The translations under genes were made by a program, and so were the position numbers. The notes under the pieces are model-generated. The model made no database searches. It had not been told where the DNA came from and was given only the letters and a program-made list of their open reading frames with translations. This document shows positions 1 to 10,172 of a DNA stretch of 64,000 nucleotides, piece by piece. Numbering within the stretch: position 1 is the stretch's first letter; the number at the start of each line of letters is the position of its first letter. The DNA comes from Oscheius sp. JU75 (Eukaryota; Nematoda; Chromadorea; Rhabditida; Rhabditidae). The stretch covers positions 9,362,001 through 9,426,000 of the forward strand of contig JASJZC010000005.1 of the NCBI GenBank assembly GCA_037178855.1. Direction: 5' to 3'.

Positions 1-1780
1 TAGGCTTCGCTCGTCTTTGTCGGAAAGCTGGCTACTTTTACGAATCGGAGACCAAGGGAAGTCTCAATTGACTATTAGGGGCTTACCAAACTGGTACCAG
101 TCAGAGCTTGAGATATCCTACCAGTAGTAAGTAGGTTCAGCGATGGATAGGTTCATTCAGTTATTCCTATAAGACAATACTTATTACCCTCCGCTATCTT
201 CCTTCACTCCCTCTCACAATGATGTGAATAATGTTTATGTTATAAATATCCTACTCTATCCTATCTTATCCTATACATTAACCAACGAGCTATTTGCCCG
301 TGATCATCCCAGCTAACGATCTCTCTCACTAAAACGCAACCGGGTTCGTCTGTGTTCGTTTGTGCGCAGCCGATTGTAAGTTTAGACACACGGTAATGGA
401 AACAGTTTTTTGATGTAAAGTACTATTTTATTGAGAATTTTGAGCTAAGTAAGAATATTCAATAATACAAATTTGGCTAATATCCCCGTTGGGGCTCGTG
501 ATAGGTATATGCTGTTCCAGTGGAGCTACGCTGGCAGGAGCAGCGTTTTCCCCGACTCGATTTGGCTTGACTTGCGAGGAGTAATCGATGTCATAAAGTA
601 ACAGACAAATTGGAAATTATGACTTCAGACAGATAGACAGACATACACGAGCTTCCAAGGTTTAGCACCAAAGTTAGTGTATTGTTAAGAGGCGCTGTCA
701 CCGCCAGCACGTGCGCCCTAGTGCGATTCCGCGCCGTGGCAAATCGTTCCCTTCCGGCTGGTAAAGTATAAACTCACACTGAAAAAACTACAATCTGATG
801 TCACGGCAAGGGGGAAAGGGGGAGATAAGGGAGGAGCGTCTCTTACCATTTCCACTCTCAGCTTTAGGGTCTTTAAAGTCTTCGAGAATTTCTATAGATC
901 ACCGAGATTTTCGTTCGTCTTCCTCAAACTGTTCTCTCTTCTTTGACAGCCTTGTATATACGTACAGTTATCTGCAGCATCTAAACGCTCTAGACCCGTT
1001 GACGGTCGTAGTTTAGCTGGTCTCTTTTATGTTCAACTCAACAGGGAACGGAACCATTAGACTCATGCAGTCTTTCTCAATGAGCCGCGCATAGTCATCG
1101 TTTGGGGTTGTCAGCCAAGAGTCGACACAGTTAAATGCTTCAGCTTTCATAGTCGGTTGAACTTGAAAACACTTGCCATAAATCTACTTTAAGATCAAGA
1201 GTTGGCGTCTTTCACATTACGTCATATTCTTTTCATAACTAACTTATAGATGGCTCAGATTTCCGGTTGCATTCATTCTAGTCTCTGTCACACTACCGGA
1301 TATTCTATTCCTTTCTTTGCCATCTTCTTGTCTTGGGTTGGAAGTTTTGCTAATCATGTCCTTGTCTCATTTCACTTTCACACTGAGTCAATGTTTTCTT
1401 CGGTGAGATTACAGAAGGAGGCTGGTGTTCATCAAAGAGGTACGAGCAAAAATCAACAATGCCTTTTGTGGTAGAAACTACGGCGGTTATTGTTCCTATG
1501 TTTCGTCAGTTGCTGTCCTTTTCCACCCTTCAGTCCGCTTACTGCCTCCTTTCAAACTACAGTAACCCCTTGCCCAACTCCATTACCTTATCACTATTCC
1601 GAAGTCGTGAACGTGGAAAACGTGGCGATTCTCTTCCATTTACAGCCAGTACTTCAATCCAACTGTTATCACTCTTATTCTACAATCCTCTGTTGGTTGC
1701 TCGATCGAGGCTACTGTAATGTCTGAATCTAGCAATCCAACTTCCTTTGCACTTTCCTTCAGCTAACCCTCAATTTTTCA
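1..1780. other. Gene-free 5' stretch
   Basis: No reading frame here looks like a known protein, and the short open frames have low-complexity or random composition. The last few hundred bases are presumably the promoter and outron of the V-ATPase gene that follows. I see no tRNA, rRNA or transposon signature. Confidence 0.5.
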
Positions 1781-1781
1781 G
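1772..1781 (+). promoter_or_regulatory. Probable trans-splice acceptor of the V-ATPase c gene
   Basis: The sequence AATTTTTCAG ends eight bases before the start codon at 1790, with no plausible 5' exon to pair with it. In nematodes such a site directly upstream of an ATG is usually where a spliced leader is added. Similar sites precede the two UGT genes (15561-15567, 18511-18517) and the SLC41 gene (about 36977). Confidence 0.5.
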
Positions 1782-1789
1782 CAAGTGCC

Positions 1790-2656
1790 ATGTCTTACGA
1801 TCTCAAGACTGCTGAGCATGCCGCCTACGCTCCCTTCTTTGGCTACATGGGAGCTGCTTCAGCTCAAATCTTTTGTGTTCTTGGTGCTGCCTACGGAACT
1901 GCCAAGTCCGCTGTCGGAATCTGCTCCATGGGAGTGATGCGTCCAGAGCTGATCATGAAATCCGTCATCCCGGTCATTATGGTAAGGCTCTACTGTCAGT
2001 ATGACTGTCTATCTGTCGTTTATATGGAAAAGGAAGTCTGAACGCGCACCCTCGAATTTCTTTTTGATCGTCTCAATTTCTCAACCAGAAAAAGTTTTGC
2101 ACCAAAAGCGCAAGAACTTAGCTCGCGACCTATAAAAATAAGAGAGTGACAGATCCAGAGGTTGACAGGAGAAGCCAATAGTCATAGCTGACTAACATGG
2201 GCACAAAATTAGGTTGACAAATCAGCAGAGAATTTGTCGGAAGAGTCTAATGTATGCCAGTTGACTGACTGCCAGTTTGAGAGACATATTGGCTGTGAAC
2301 CTTGCCAGTATGATAGAGACATTGACAGCTTCAAAGATTCTCCTCAATTCCAGGCCGGTATCATCGGAATCTACGGCCTCGTCGTGGCCATGGTCCTGAA
2401 AGGAAAAGTCAAACCAGCTTCCCAACAGTACGATCTCAACCAAGGCTTCGCCCACATGGCTGCTGGTCTCACCTGCGGTCTCTGCGGTCTCGGTGCCGGC
2501 TATGCCATTGGAATCGTGGGAGATGCCGGTGTCCGAGGAACAGCCCAGCAGCCTCGTCTCTTCGTCGGAATGATTCTCATCCTCATCTTCTCCGAAGTTT
2601 TAGGACTCTACGGAATGATTGTCGCTCTCATTCTCAGTACTTCTAGCAGCTCTTAA
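1790..2656 (+). CDS. V-type H+-ATPase proteolipid subunit c
   Basis: Two exons, 1790-1981 and 2354-2656, join in phase 0 to give 164 residues, close to the usual 155-161 for subunit c. The protein forms the membrane rotor ring of the V-ATPase V0 sector and carries protons through the membrane. Four transmembrane helices are visible, the two halves resembling each other as expected. The junction reads ...[18 protein letters not shown], as in the family. The essential proton-binding glutamate is Glu145 in the fourth helix ([10 protein letters not shown]). The 372-bp intron is long for this region. The start is the first Met after a probable trans-splice acceptor and begins [18 protein letters not shown], a typical N-terminus. 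Nematodes have several nearly identical c-subunit genes (vha-2, vha-3 and others in C. elegans), so I give no symbol. Confidence 0.96.
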
Positions 2657-3890
2657 ATGATGTGTACCGTAGATTCATTAGATAAAGCTTAATCATCAGA
2701 CATAGCGCTGTCCAAATGTGAGGCAGCATTAAAGGAGACAATGTTTACCCTGTCGCCTTATGAGCTGTCGCCAATGACTGGGCAGGGAAAAATGGAGAGT
2801 AAGGGAGTGTAAAACAACATACTTTGCTTCATTGACATGGAGTAGATTCATTGTCAGTTAACAGACTGTAAGTGATGGTCCACGACACTAATGTAAAAAT
2901 TTAACACAGAGATCGAAGAGGGACAGCCTGAAATGAAATCTCGATAGCCTACTCTTTTCTACAAAGTCAGTTTTCTATCTGATACTAGCTAATACCTTGC
3001 TTTCTAGATGTTTCACTTCAACTCCTTTGGAGTTGAAGTGAAACACAGTTTTGATAAAGCTAGCACCTGCTTCTACGTAAAGCCAAGCAGTAGTGGCTCT
3101 GTCAACGAGTCTTTCTCAAGACCTGAAATTTCAGGATGCCTGTCTTCCTCAAATGATAGAAGCTTGTCATTCAAAGTCATTGGTCAGGTACAACCGCCAA
3201 CCACCAGTCCATTTTGTAATGAAATTTGCTGATGTGTATTGCTGAAGTGTGAAAAATTATAAGCCTATTCTTTCTCGAGCAGGACGATTTTTTTTTTTTT
3301 TCAAGTTTCTCAAACAGCGAGAACTTCGTCACTCGATCTCCAATGATCGACGAAATTGTTAAGGTTAGCTATTGCTGTTCCTTTCTTTTCCAGTGTGATA
3401 CTTGTAGAGCCCCAAAAAAACTACGACCACCTGGAAACTGATGTCTCTGATTTTGTCGCTAACAGTTAGGCCTAATCTACAAGTGATTTGAATTCTTCAG
3501 TGCAAAGACTGGTATGTTTCAGAGAGTGTTTGTTTAGTACAAATTTGTCTTATTAGTCTGGGAGTAAACAAGGTCCCAGTCAGGGAGAGAGCACACCTCG
3601 TTGTCGTTCTGCCGGACAGAGCCACGAAGATAGAAAAGTCTTGTTATTATGTTCACGGAATAGTTGTTGACCCAACAAGTAGCAGTGCAAACAGACCAGC
3701 CAATGGAACAATTGATCAGGATGGCAAACTCCAACAGATCCCCGGAAGAGATCACCCTAATTCCAGTCCAGACTAAATGTTTACTCGAGTGTTAACCCTT
3801 TCGGTGCCGTAGTGTGCTGCTTTCCAACGGCAGCAGCCCGTCCGGATTGTGTTTTGCGAGGAGTTAGGGGGAGGAGCAAATATGCGAGAC
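2657..3890. other. Intergenic region with one strong hairpin
   Basis: No convincing coding sequence. It holds the 3' flank of the V-ATPase gene, a perfect 17-bp hairpin (separate entry) and a T-rich run near 3288-3302. A minus-strand open frame at 3534-3755 does not resemble anything I know. Confidence 0.45.
3009..3045. repeat. Perfect 17-bp inverted repeat with 3-nt loop
   Basis: The left arm at 3009-3025 (TGTTTCACTTCAACTCC) is exactly complementary to 3029-3045, separated by TTT. Weaker pairing can extend outward (GCTTT against AAAGC, GCTA against TAGC). It sits between genes and is not a terminator of anything recognisable. A small-RNA precursor or the tip of a palindromic element are both possible. 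Confidence 0.7.
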
Positions 3891-3914
3891 GTTCACTGTG
3901 CCATTGACACTACC

Positions 3915-4381
3915 ATGCGTCTTCTCTTTGCGGCTGTCCTTTCGCTCTTTTGCTTTCAATCTTCTCATGCGAGTTTGCAATGCTATTCTGGCTGGCAGAA
4001 TTGGGAAGAGGGAATCAACAATGTGACCAAAATTTATTGTGGGCCACAGCATCGATGCTGCTATATGATAGCGTAAGTTTTTGTCTTGATTTGCAATGTG
4101 AGGGAAGAGCCACTGACTTGATAGTTAGACAGCGACGCCGTTGTGGCCTGCTTTTACATAGTTGAAAACGTTCATTTTAGTTCCGCGTTCACTGGAACAA
4201 ACTACGGATGTTATGATGACTGTCCGAGCGACAGAATTCAAAGATGTGGGCCTGACCCGAAACTTGGAATCCAAGTAAGTAGGGTCATTCCAAACAACGT
4301 TTCTATTTTCCGGACATACACTACTGCTACTGTAAAGATGCCGGGGATAAAAACTGTAGGCCGGAGAACAGCCACAAATAA
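3915..4381 (+). CDS. Small secreted cysteine-rich protein (Ly6/ET-like)
   Basis: Three exons, 3915-4072, 4181-4274 and 4313-4381, give 106 residues. The N-terminus is a clear signal peptide (MRLLFAAVLSLFCF..SHAS). The mature part has about twelve cysteines, including YCGPQHRCCY, YGCYDDCP and HYCYCKDAG..NC, suggesting a compact disulfide domain like a three-finger or ET-like fold; I cannot assign a family. Phases close exactly, but the second intron (4275-4312) ends TTTTCCG instead of TTTTCAG, so either a rare acceptor is used or the gene is damaged. An AATAAA at 4377-4382 overlaps the stop codon. Intron 1 contains one copy of the dispersed GTTAGACAGCG motif. No partner is implied by the neighbours. 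Confidence 0.6.
4124..4155 (+). repeat. Dispersed GTTAGACAGCG motif, copy 1
   Basis: Lies inside intron 1 of the small Cys-rich gene. Reads GTTAGACAGCGACGCCGTTG followed by TGGCCTGCTTTT. Shared with at least five other places in the window. Confidence 0.6.
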
Positions 4382-4499
4382 ATGTACTTTACGAATCTTT
4401 CTATCAATTGTTGATTTTTTGACGTATTAATCTCTTTGGAAGAGATTTATCAACATGAGCATGCTAAAGACTTCCAAGACAATCAAGATCAAGACAGTT

Positions 4500-7395
4500 C
4501 TAGACAATCAAGAAAGCCAGCAATATCAGAAGAACTGTGACAGTAAGGATTTTTACAGCCGCCTTGTCTGGTTGCGATAGCGCTTTATCTGGCTGTTCCG
4601 GTTGAACTGAAGGGACTTCTGTTCGGCCTGGGTCTTTCAGCTGTGCTGCAGGATCGTTCAGAATTTCGTAGTCTACAATAACCGTTCCGTTCAAAGTAAC
4701 AGTAAGGCCATAAGACAGGAATTCAACGGGTTCAAAGCTCCTGAAAACTTGACTGCATTGAAAATTGTTCGGTTTGGGCTTGATAGAAGAAAAGAGATGT
4801 TCTTACCCAATAACTTCGGTAAACGTCTCATTCCACCTGCTCTCAATCGACATTGTCCATCGATCTGTATTGTTTGAGCTGGCTCTTGGAGTAAATATGT
4901 AGTACAGCGGAATCTCTCCAGTTTCTGAAAGTTCTGTTTTAAGCACGTGTATCTGGCAATTTACCAGCAAAAGTGGATTGTACTTCCTTGCCTGTAGCAA
5001 CAATGAAACCAGTGCGATTGACACCAGAAGCTAATGCTGATAGGGGTGGGGTTTTCTTAAGGTATCAACGGGAACCTACTCTGCTCTCCTTCCGGAATAT
5101 ACCTGGTTGTCACAGAACAGTATTCTCCTTGTCGCAATAAGATAGTTTTTGGAGCACCGCTCAGTTTTTGGGGAAGAGCGAGATAATGGTCGGAAGCACT
5201 GAAAATTAACTGTCCCTGTCTCTCTGTCTCTCTTACTTATACGTAGACAGTAGATTGTCTGTTGACATCTCCCACGGCCAACCTTCATAAACTTCCAAAA
5301 TGAAATCCCAAGAACATGCTACTTGAAGCAGAATATAATCCTCTGGCCCTTGCGTATTGTTATAAAAGTAAGTAGTCACATTGTTTCTTGTATCGAGACC
5401 GATCATCTGATTTGCTTCAACGTCTTTCAATGGAGTGGCTATTACCAGTTGAGGATAGGATATGGTCACTAAAATAGTGGTAACAGTTGGAAAAGGCAGA
5501 TCTTACGCATGGGGTCCATGATGACTACAGCAATCCTCTCGAAAATAATGAATCTGGAGTAGATGGATAAGGTTTTAATGACGCTGTTGCTCAATCCGTA
5601 CACGTCGTATAGACTGAAAGGTACTGGTCACATTAAGAGACTGAATCTGACTAGGGAAGGGTTTTAGTTGCCCGCGGGATATCGAAACGAGGTAGGTGCC
5701 ATTCGAAAGGGCATCGAAAATGATGGTGTTTCCCAAATTTTCAGCTGCGGAATGGATGTCTGCTGTCCTCTGGAGCTTTTGCCGTTTCCAGATTTTGAGC
5801 TGAATTTGCGCTCTTGGACTTGGATATCCAGTGCTTCATTCAGCGCAAGAGACCAAGTGATGCAGTGCTTAAGCGCTCTGCTGAAAGACTTTTGGTTTTT
5901 GGTTCGAATCCTCCCTTCGGAAAAGGTTTTTATTTACTCATTTCAAGAGTATTTAGCTTCTATCATTGCTTTTTTTTTACTGCTAAAAGCTAGAAAATCT
6001 TTATATTCGACCCTTTCACTCACTGAATACAAAAATCCCTTTTTCGGATAGCACTGTGACGACCAGTACAGCACAATTTCAGCCACTTTGACTAAAGAAA
6101 AGGTTTTTTTTTGACAATGTACTGCAAAGTTGTAACCTTTGATCTGTTCTACAGTTTTACAAAGCATAGCCAGGCCGAAAAAGCATTTCTTCGTCCCCAA
6201 AAACGAATTTGAACGCGCGAACTAAATCAGAAAAAAAGTTAGGAAATGGAAAGGTCGACTATAAAGATTTTCTAGCTTTTAGCAGTAAAAAAAAAAGCAA
6301 TGATAGAAGCTAAATACTCTTGAAATGAGTAAATAAAAACCTTTTCCGAAGGGAGGATTCGAACCAAAAACCAAAAGTCTTTCAGCAGAGCGCTTAAGCA
6401 CTGCATCACTTGGTCTCTTGCGCTGAATGAAGCACTGGATATCCAAGTCCAAGAGCGCAAATTCAGCTCAAAATCTGGAAACGGGAAAAGCTCCAGAGGA
6501 CAGCAGACATCCATTCCGCAGCAGAAAATTTGGGAAACACCATCATTTTCGATGCCCTTTCGAATGGCATCTACCTCGTTTCGATATCCCGCGGGCAACT
6601 AAAACCCTTCCCTAATGAGAGACAGATAGGCTGGGGACACAACTTCCAGTATAATAGGGGGAGTCGCTGTGAAGAAAGATCCCCTTGTGAAACGCAGTTA
6701 ACACATCTGTTGACCACAAAAATACTACCAGCATCTATAAAATCATATCCTCGTACTGACTGTAAACAAAATCACCGGCACGGATGACTCAAAAATGTAT
6801 GTCACATTCGGTTCGAAACTGCTCAGACCTATGTATCTTGGTTCAGAAAGTGGAGCCATGACTGTTGTCACATTCTCTTTGTACATCCAGTCTGAAGGAA
6901 AAAGTAAATTGGTACCGTCCAATGACATTACGCGGCATGGACTTGATACTGAAGTCATTTATCAGAGAAAGAGTTCCGTTAGTATCTTCGTGGAAGGTGA
7001 ATACAAGCTTCAAGTAGGATGGAGGTAAGTCAATGGCACAGAAATGATCAAAATGTCCTCTATGAGCTGGTCCACATGCTTGCAGGTCAGGATGCAGCAG
7101 CAGAAATCTGGAAAGCAGAAGGAAATAGTTATAGAGATATCGACAGTGAGTGAAGATTTCTTACGATCTGTTATGTGAGTCTGTCACAGTGATATTGATT
7201 ATTTCCATCCAGTTTCTGCTGTAGTTGGAGCTGATATTGACAGTGAGGTAAAAGTAACAACTGAAGGGGGAATAAAACTAAAAAGGATTGACTCAAATTG
7301 CACAAACTGTACCTCAACCACACAAGTTTGGTTGATACCTTCCTCCAGGCAAAGTCCATGTTCCTTTGAAGTTGTTCATTGAGGAACTGGAACAT
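4500..7395 (-). CDS. N-glycosylated surface/secreted protein, possibly CUB-like
   Basis: A multi-exon minus-strand gene. Recognisable exon blocks in reading order are about 7165-7260 (YFYLTVNISSNYSRNW), 7107 to ~6925 (HPDLQACGP...LVFTFHEDTNG), 6891 to ~6768 (DWMYKENVTTV...FEPNVTYIF), 5617 to ~5511 (LYDVYGLSNSVIKTLSIYSR), 5469-5237 (YPQLVIATPL...EVYEGWPWEM), 5198-5080, 5030-4950, 4928-4808 and a last exon to the stop at 4500-4502. There are many N-X-S/T sites. The C-terminus is Pro/Gln/Lys-rich then strongly hydrophobic (LTVTVLLILLAFLIV), as in a GPI-anchor signal or a single transmembrane segment. The architecture recalls nematode CUB-like (CUB_2) proteins, but I could not confirm the family. 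The exact 5' exon is unresolved. A fold-back transposon (5654-6612) occupies an intron. A paralogue lies at 8.2-9.5 kb. Confidence 0.55.
5654..6612. mobile_element. TA-flanked fold-back element with ~360-bp inverted arms
   Basis: The arms 5654 to ~6017 and ~6248-6612 are near-identical inverted copies; only a few substitutions are seen. The central spacer is about 230 bp. Both ends begin GGGAAGGGTTTTAGTTGCCC and are bordered by TA (5652-5653 and 6613-6614), the target duplication of Tc1/mariner-type elements. No transposase is encoded, so it is non-autonomous. Each arm carries a perfect Pol III B-box-like sequence (GGTTCGAATCC, 5911-5921) and, about 45 bp upstream, an A-box-like TGATGCAGTGC (5858-5868). 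This hints that the arms derive from a tRNA or tRNA-derived SINE. The ~110-residue open frames in the two arms are mirror images and probably not protein genes. It lies in an intron of the surface-protein gene. Confidence 0.85.
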
Positions 7396-8180
7396 TCTAT
7401 GATGACAGGTGTTAGAATTTTCTAGACAAGCTTACTCAGATGCCTGTCTGTCCCGTGAGCTCCGAAAACTATGAACAAGAGATATAGGGAAAGGTGAATC
7501 ATTAACCAAAAGAATCGAGACGATAAAAATTCAACCGACCAAGTAAGCGGAGAATGATCCGTGGATAAACTTGTTTCTTCCTCTAATTACAGTGAATTGA
7601 ATTAGACGGAATGTGAACGAAATGTACAAGTTCAGTTTTTTACAAAGAAGAGGTTAAATTGAGTTAAAAAGATAAAGTCTGATCCGTAATCAATGCCAGA
7701 GCGAGCTTGATTGCGTGCGGGTCCAATCTGAGGGGGCAGGTCGAGTAGGCTTAGGTTTTTTTTCTAAACTGGGCAGGTGCCACATCTGAACCAAGAACGT
7801 CTTAAATTCATAGCAAGCTACTATCAGCTCTGTGAAAGGATGGAGGCCTTGGTTGAGCTGAAGCACCCTTCAATTAGCGCTGACGTCTCTTGCCACTGCA
7901 CCAACTCACTTAAGAAGGTGTTAATCAGACATAAATGAACTGATAATACCACTTGTCTGCTCTAAACAGATAAAATATTTCGTAACTGTAAACTCGCAGG
8001 CTCGCCGCAAAGCGGAAAGCTGTAGAAGATCGAGGAGATTCTAAAAGAGGGAAGCAGGACTACAGTCGGGGTGGAAGAGTCGCATGCTGGATGGTTAAGC
8101 AAGTTGCTAGCAGTAATTGGGACCACTGCGGTTCTAATTCAGTCTTCACTTTGGGAATAAAACCTCTTTGGCAATATACT

Positions 8181-9525
8181 CTAACAACTAAGCAACAAGA
8201 GGAGTGCCATCAAGAGTGTTGTCGTGAAGACTCTGCCAGATTCATTTTCTTCTGACGTTATAGGCTCTCCCAGTTGTAATGGAGGCTGCTCAAGAATTTT
8301 ATAGTCGACGATTATAGTTCCGTTTAATGTAACTGTGATTGCATAAGACATCAAGGATATGGTTTCGGTGCTTCTGGGAACTGATCTGATTGAACCGAGT
8401 AGACTTACTCAATAAGTTCATATACAGTCTCATTCCACTTGCTCTCAATTGACATTGTCAACGTATTTGAACTCTTCGTGTCAACCCTAGGTGTGAAAGT
8501 GTAGTACAACTGGGTCTCCGTGGTCTCTGTAAGTAGTAATTATTGAAAGCATTAATTTCAAGAGCATATCCGCACCATCGAATTTGTACGTCTTTTGAGT
8601 ATTATCAGCAGTGATGAAGCCATTACGATTAACAGTAGGAGTTACACCTAATAGCAAGAATTCTCTAGTTTAAATTCAAAACATACTGGCAGTAACAAAA
8701 CCAGTTCCGACGCTACATATTCCACTTTTTAGAAGAATAGTTTTTGAGGTACAGCTGAAGGTTTGGGGGAGAGTCACTTTGTAGTTTGATTCACTGAAAA
8801 GGAGCTGGATCGTGGTGTCTTTGTCTCTCTTTTTCTCTGTCACTCACTCTCAGTCTTTGTCCCTTACTTGTACGTAGCTAGTAAATTCTTCTCTGATATC
8901 TCCCACGGCCAGCCTTCATACACCTCAAATTTGAACACATCCGAACAACTGACATCGTTGATTATGTAAGCATTCGCTTCATTAGTGTAGTTACAAATGT
9001 AAGTGATTATATTGTTCGTCTCATCGATATCCACGTATTTATACGGTCTAGTATCTTTAAGCGGAGCAGATATGATCATTTGAGTTCAGCCACTAAAATT
9101 GTATTGCAGAATAGAAAAACCAGCATTTACAAGAAGCATCCAGGATGACAAGAGCAATTTTATCAAAAATAGTATCTGGAAGATAGATAGATAACGTGTT
9201 CACGACTTCAGTTTTCGTCCAAAAGAAATTGTTGAGGCTGAAAATTGCTGGTCAGGAAGAGATAGAGAGATATGAGATACTCTTACCTTCCCCTTACCAA
9301 TGGTGAGTCGCTTTCAATCAGGATTCCTTCACTGATATTAGTAGGGTTTTCATAGTCCACGGACCACAAAAATGCAACTAACATCTTAAATTTTAGAGTC
9401 ACCGCTAATTAAATCAAACTTGCCGGGCCGGTTGATACATAAGTGTAAGTCAAGTTTGATTTCAAAGTGTCCAAACCTTTGTACTTCGGCTAAGATTTTG
9501 GAGTTATGATAAGTGTTTTGTTCTT
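8181..9525 (-). pseudogene. Decaying paralogue of the 4.5-7.4 kb surface-protein gene
   Basis: Block-by-block similarity to the first gene in the same order: DWMYAKNKT (~9520), NTLSIYLPDTIFDKIALVIL (~9200), APLKDTRPYKYVDIDETNN...EVYEGWPWEI (8864-9079), and a C-terminus containing VTLNGTIIVDY and the hydrophobic tail TTTLLMALLLLLSC with the stop at 8181-8183. The counterpart of the DWMY exon contains in-frame stops, and the exons encoding the N-terminal third are missing; that sequence is replaced by chemoreceptor relics. Downstream exons still look open, so a shorter protein starting inside the gene cannot be excluded. The function is unknown. Confidence 0.6.
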
Positions 9526-9554
9526 TGCATACATCCAGTCTGAAAGTGTCTTTA

Positions 9555-9960
9555 TGTAGGTGCTTCAGCCTGGGTTTTTCATCTCTACGATCGAGGTCTC
9601 TACGATCACAAAGTAGTCATTTCTGCGATAACTTTCCTCTGCTACTTGATCATAGTCGCTTAACTATTGTTTTTGAACAGAACAACGAGACATCACTACA
9701 AGGAAACCCTCATAATGTATCAGGCTATTTTCATCTACGCTATGTATCAGGTCGTGTTTTTAACTTTTTTCTTCACCTGCTGGTTCAAATTTCCACGCTG
9801 ATCTTATATTCTATTTCCTCGACCGAAATATTATGGTTTCATGTGTCTCTATTTGGATACAATGCTTCTGATTTTTCTTATAAACTTGGTCTTATTGCAT
9901 GCATTTCTCAATGGGAGGAAGGTCTTCATGCAATTACAGTACGTCCTGTCTCTCTGTCTC
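9555..9960 (+). pseudogene. Chemoreceptor relics, exon order scrambled
   Basis: About 9600-9810 is similar to exons 5-6 of the neighbouring receptor (KVVISAITFLCYLIIVA, then LLFLNRTTRHHYKET, IFIYAMYQ and ISTLILYSIS) with a stop inside. About 9830-9950 is similar to exon 2 (LDTMLLIFLINLVLLHAFLNGRKVFMQ). Exon 2-like sequence therefore follows exon 5-6-like sequence, so these are pieces of at least two dead copies or a rearranged one. Confidence 0.7.
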
Positions 9961-10172
9961 TTTGCCTCTATCAATATCCAGACAATCACGTTTTCCACAT
10001 TAGATGTATTTCCAAAATATGTAACTCCCATAAACAAGGTCAATTTTTTCTACATTCTAGCGCTTTCTACGCACCAATACAATTACTTCCCTACCAGTGT
10101 CTATAACCTCCCCTGACGAGCACATTAAATATTTTTCCAATCAAGACGCAAACCTTTGACCATACTTCATGT

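Noticed and set aside
5851-5925. A complete tRNA gene in the fold-back arm
   Set aside because: A- and B-box-like sequences are present, but acceptor, D- and T-stems do not pair well; at most a tRNA-derived relic.
5668-6598. Two ~110-127-residue open frames beginning MPAGYRNEV, one on each strand
   Set aside because: They are mirror images created by the inverted arms of the fold-back element; no protein family and no splice context.
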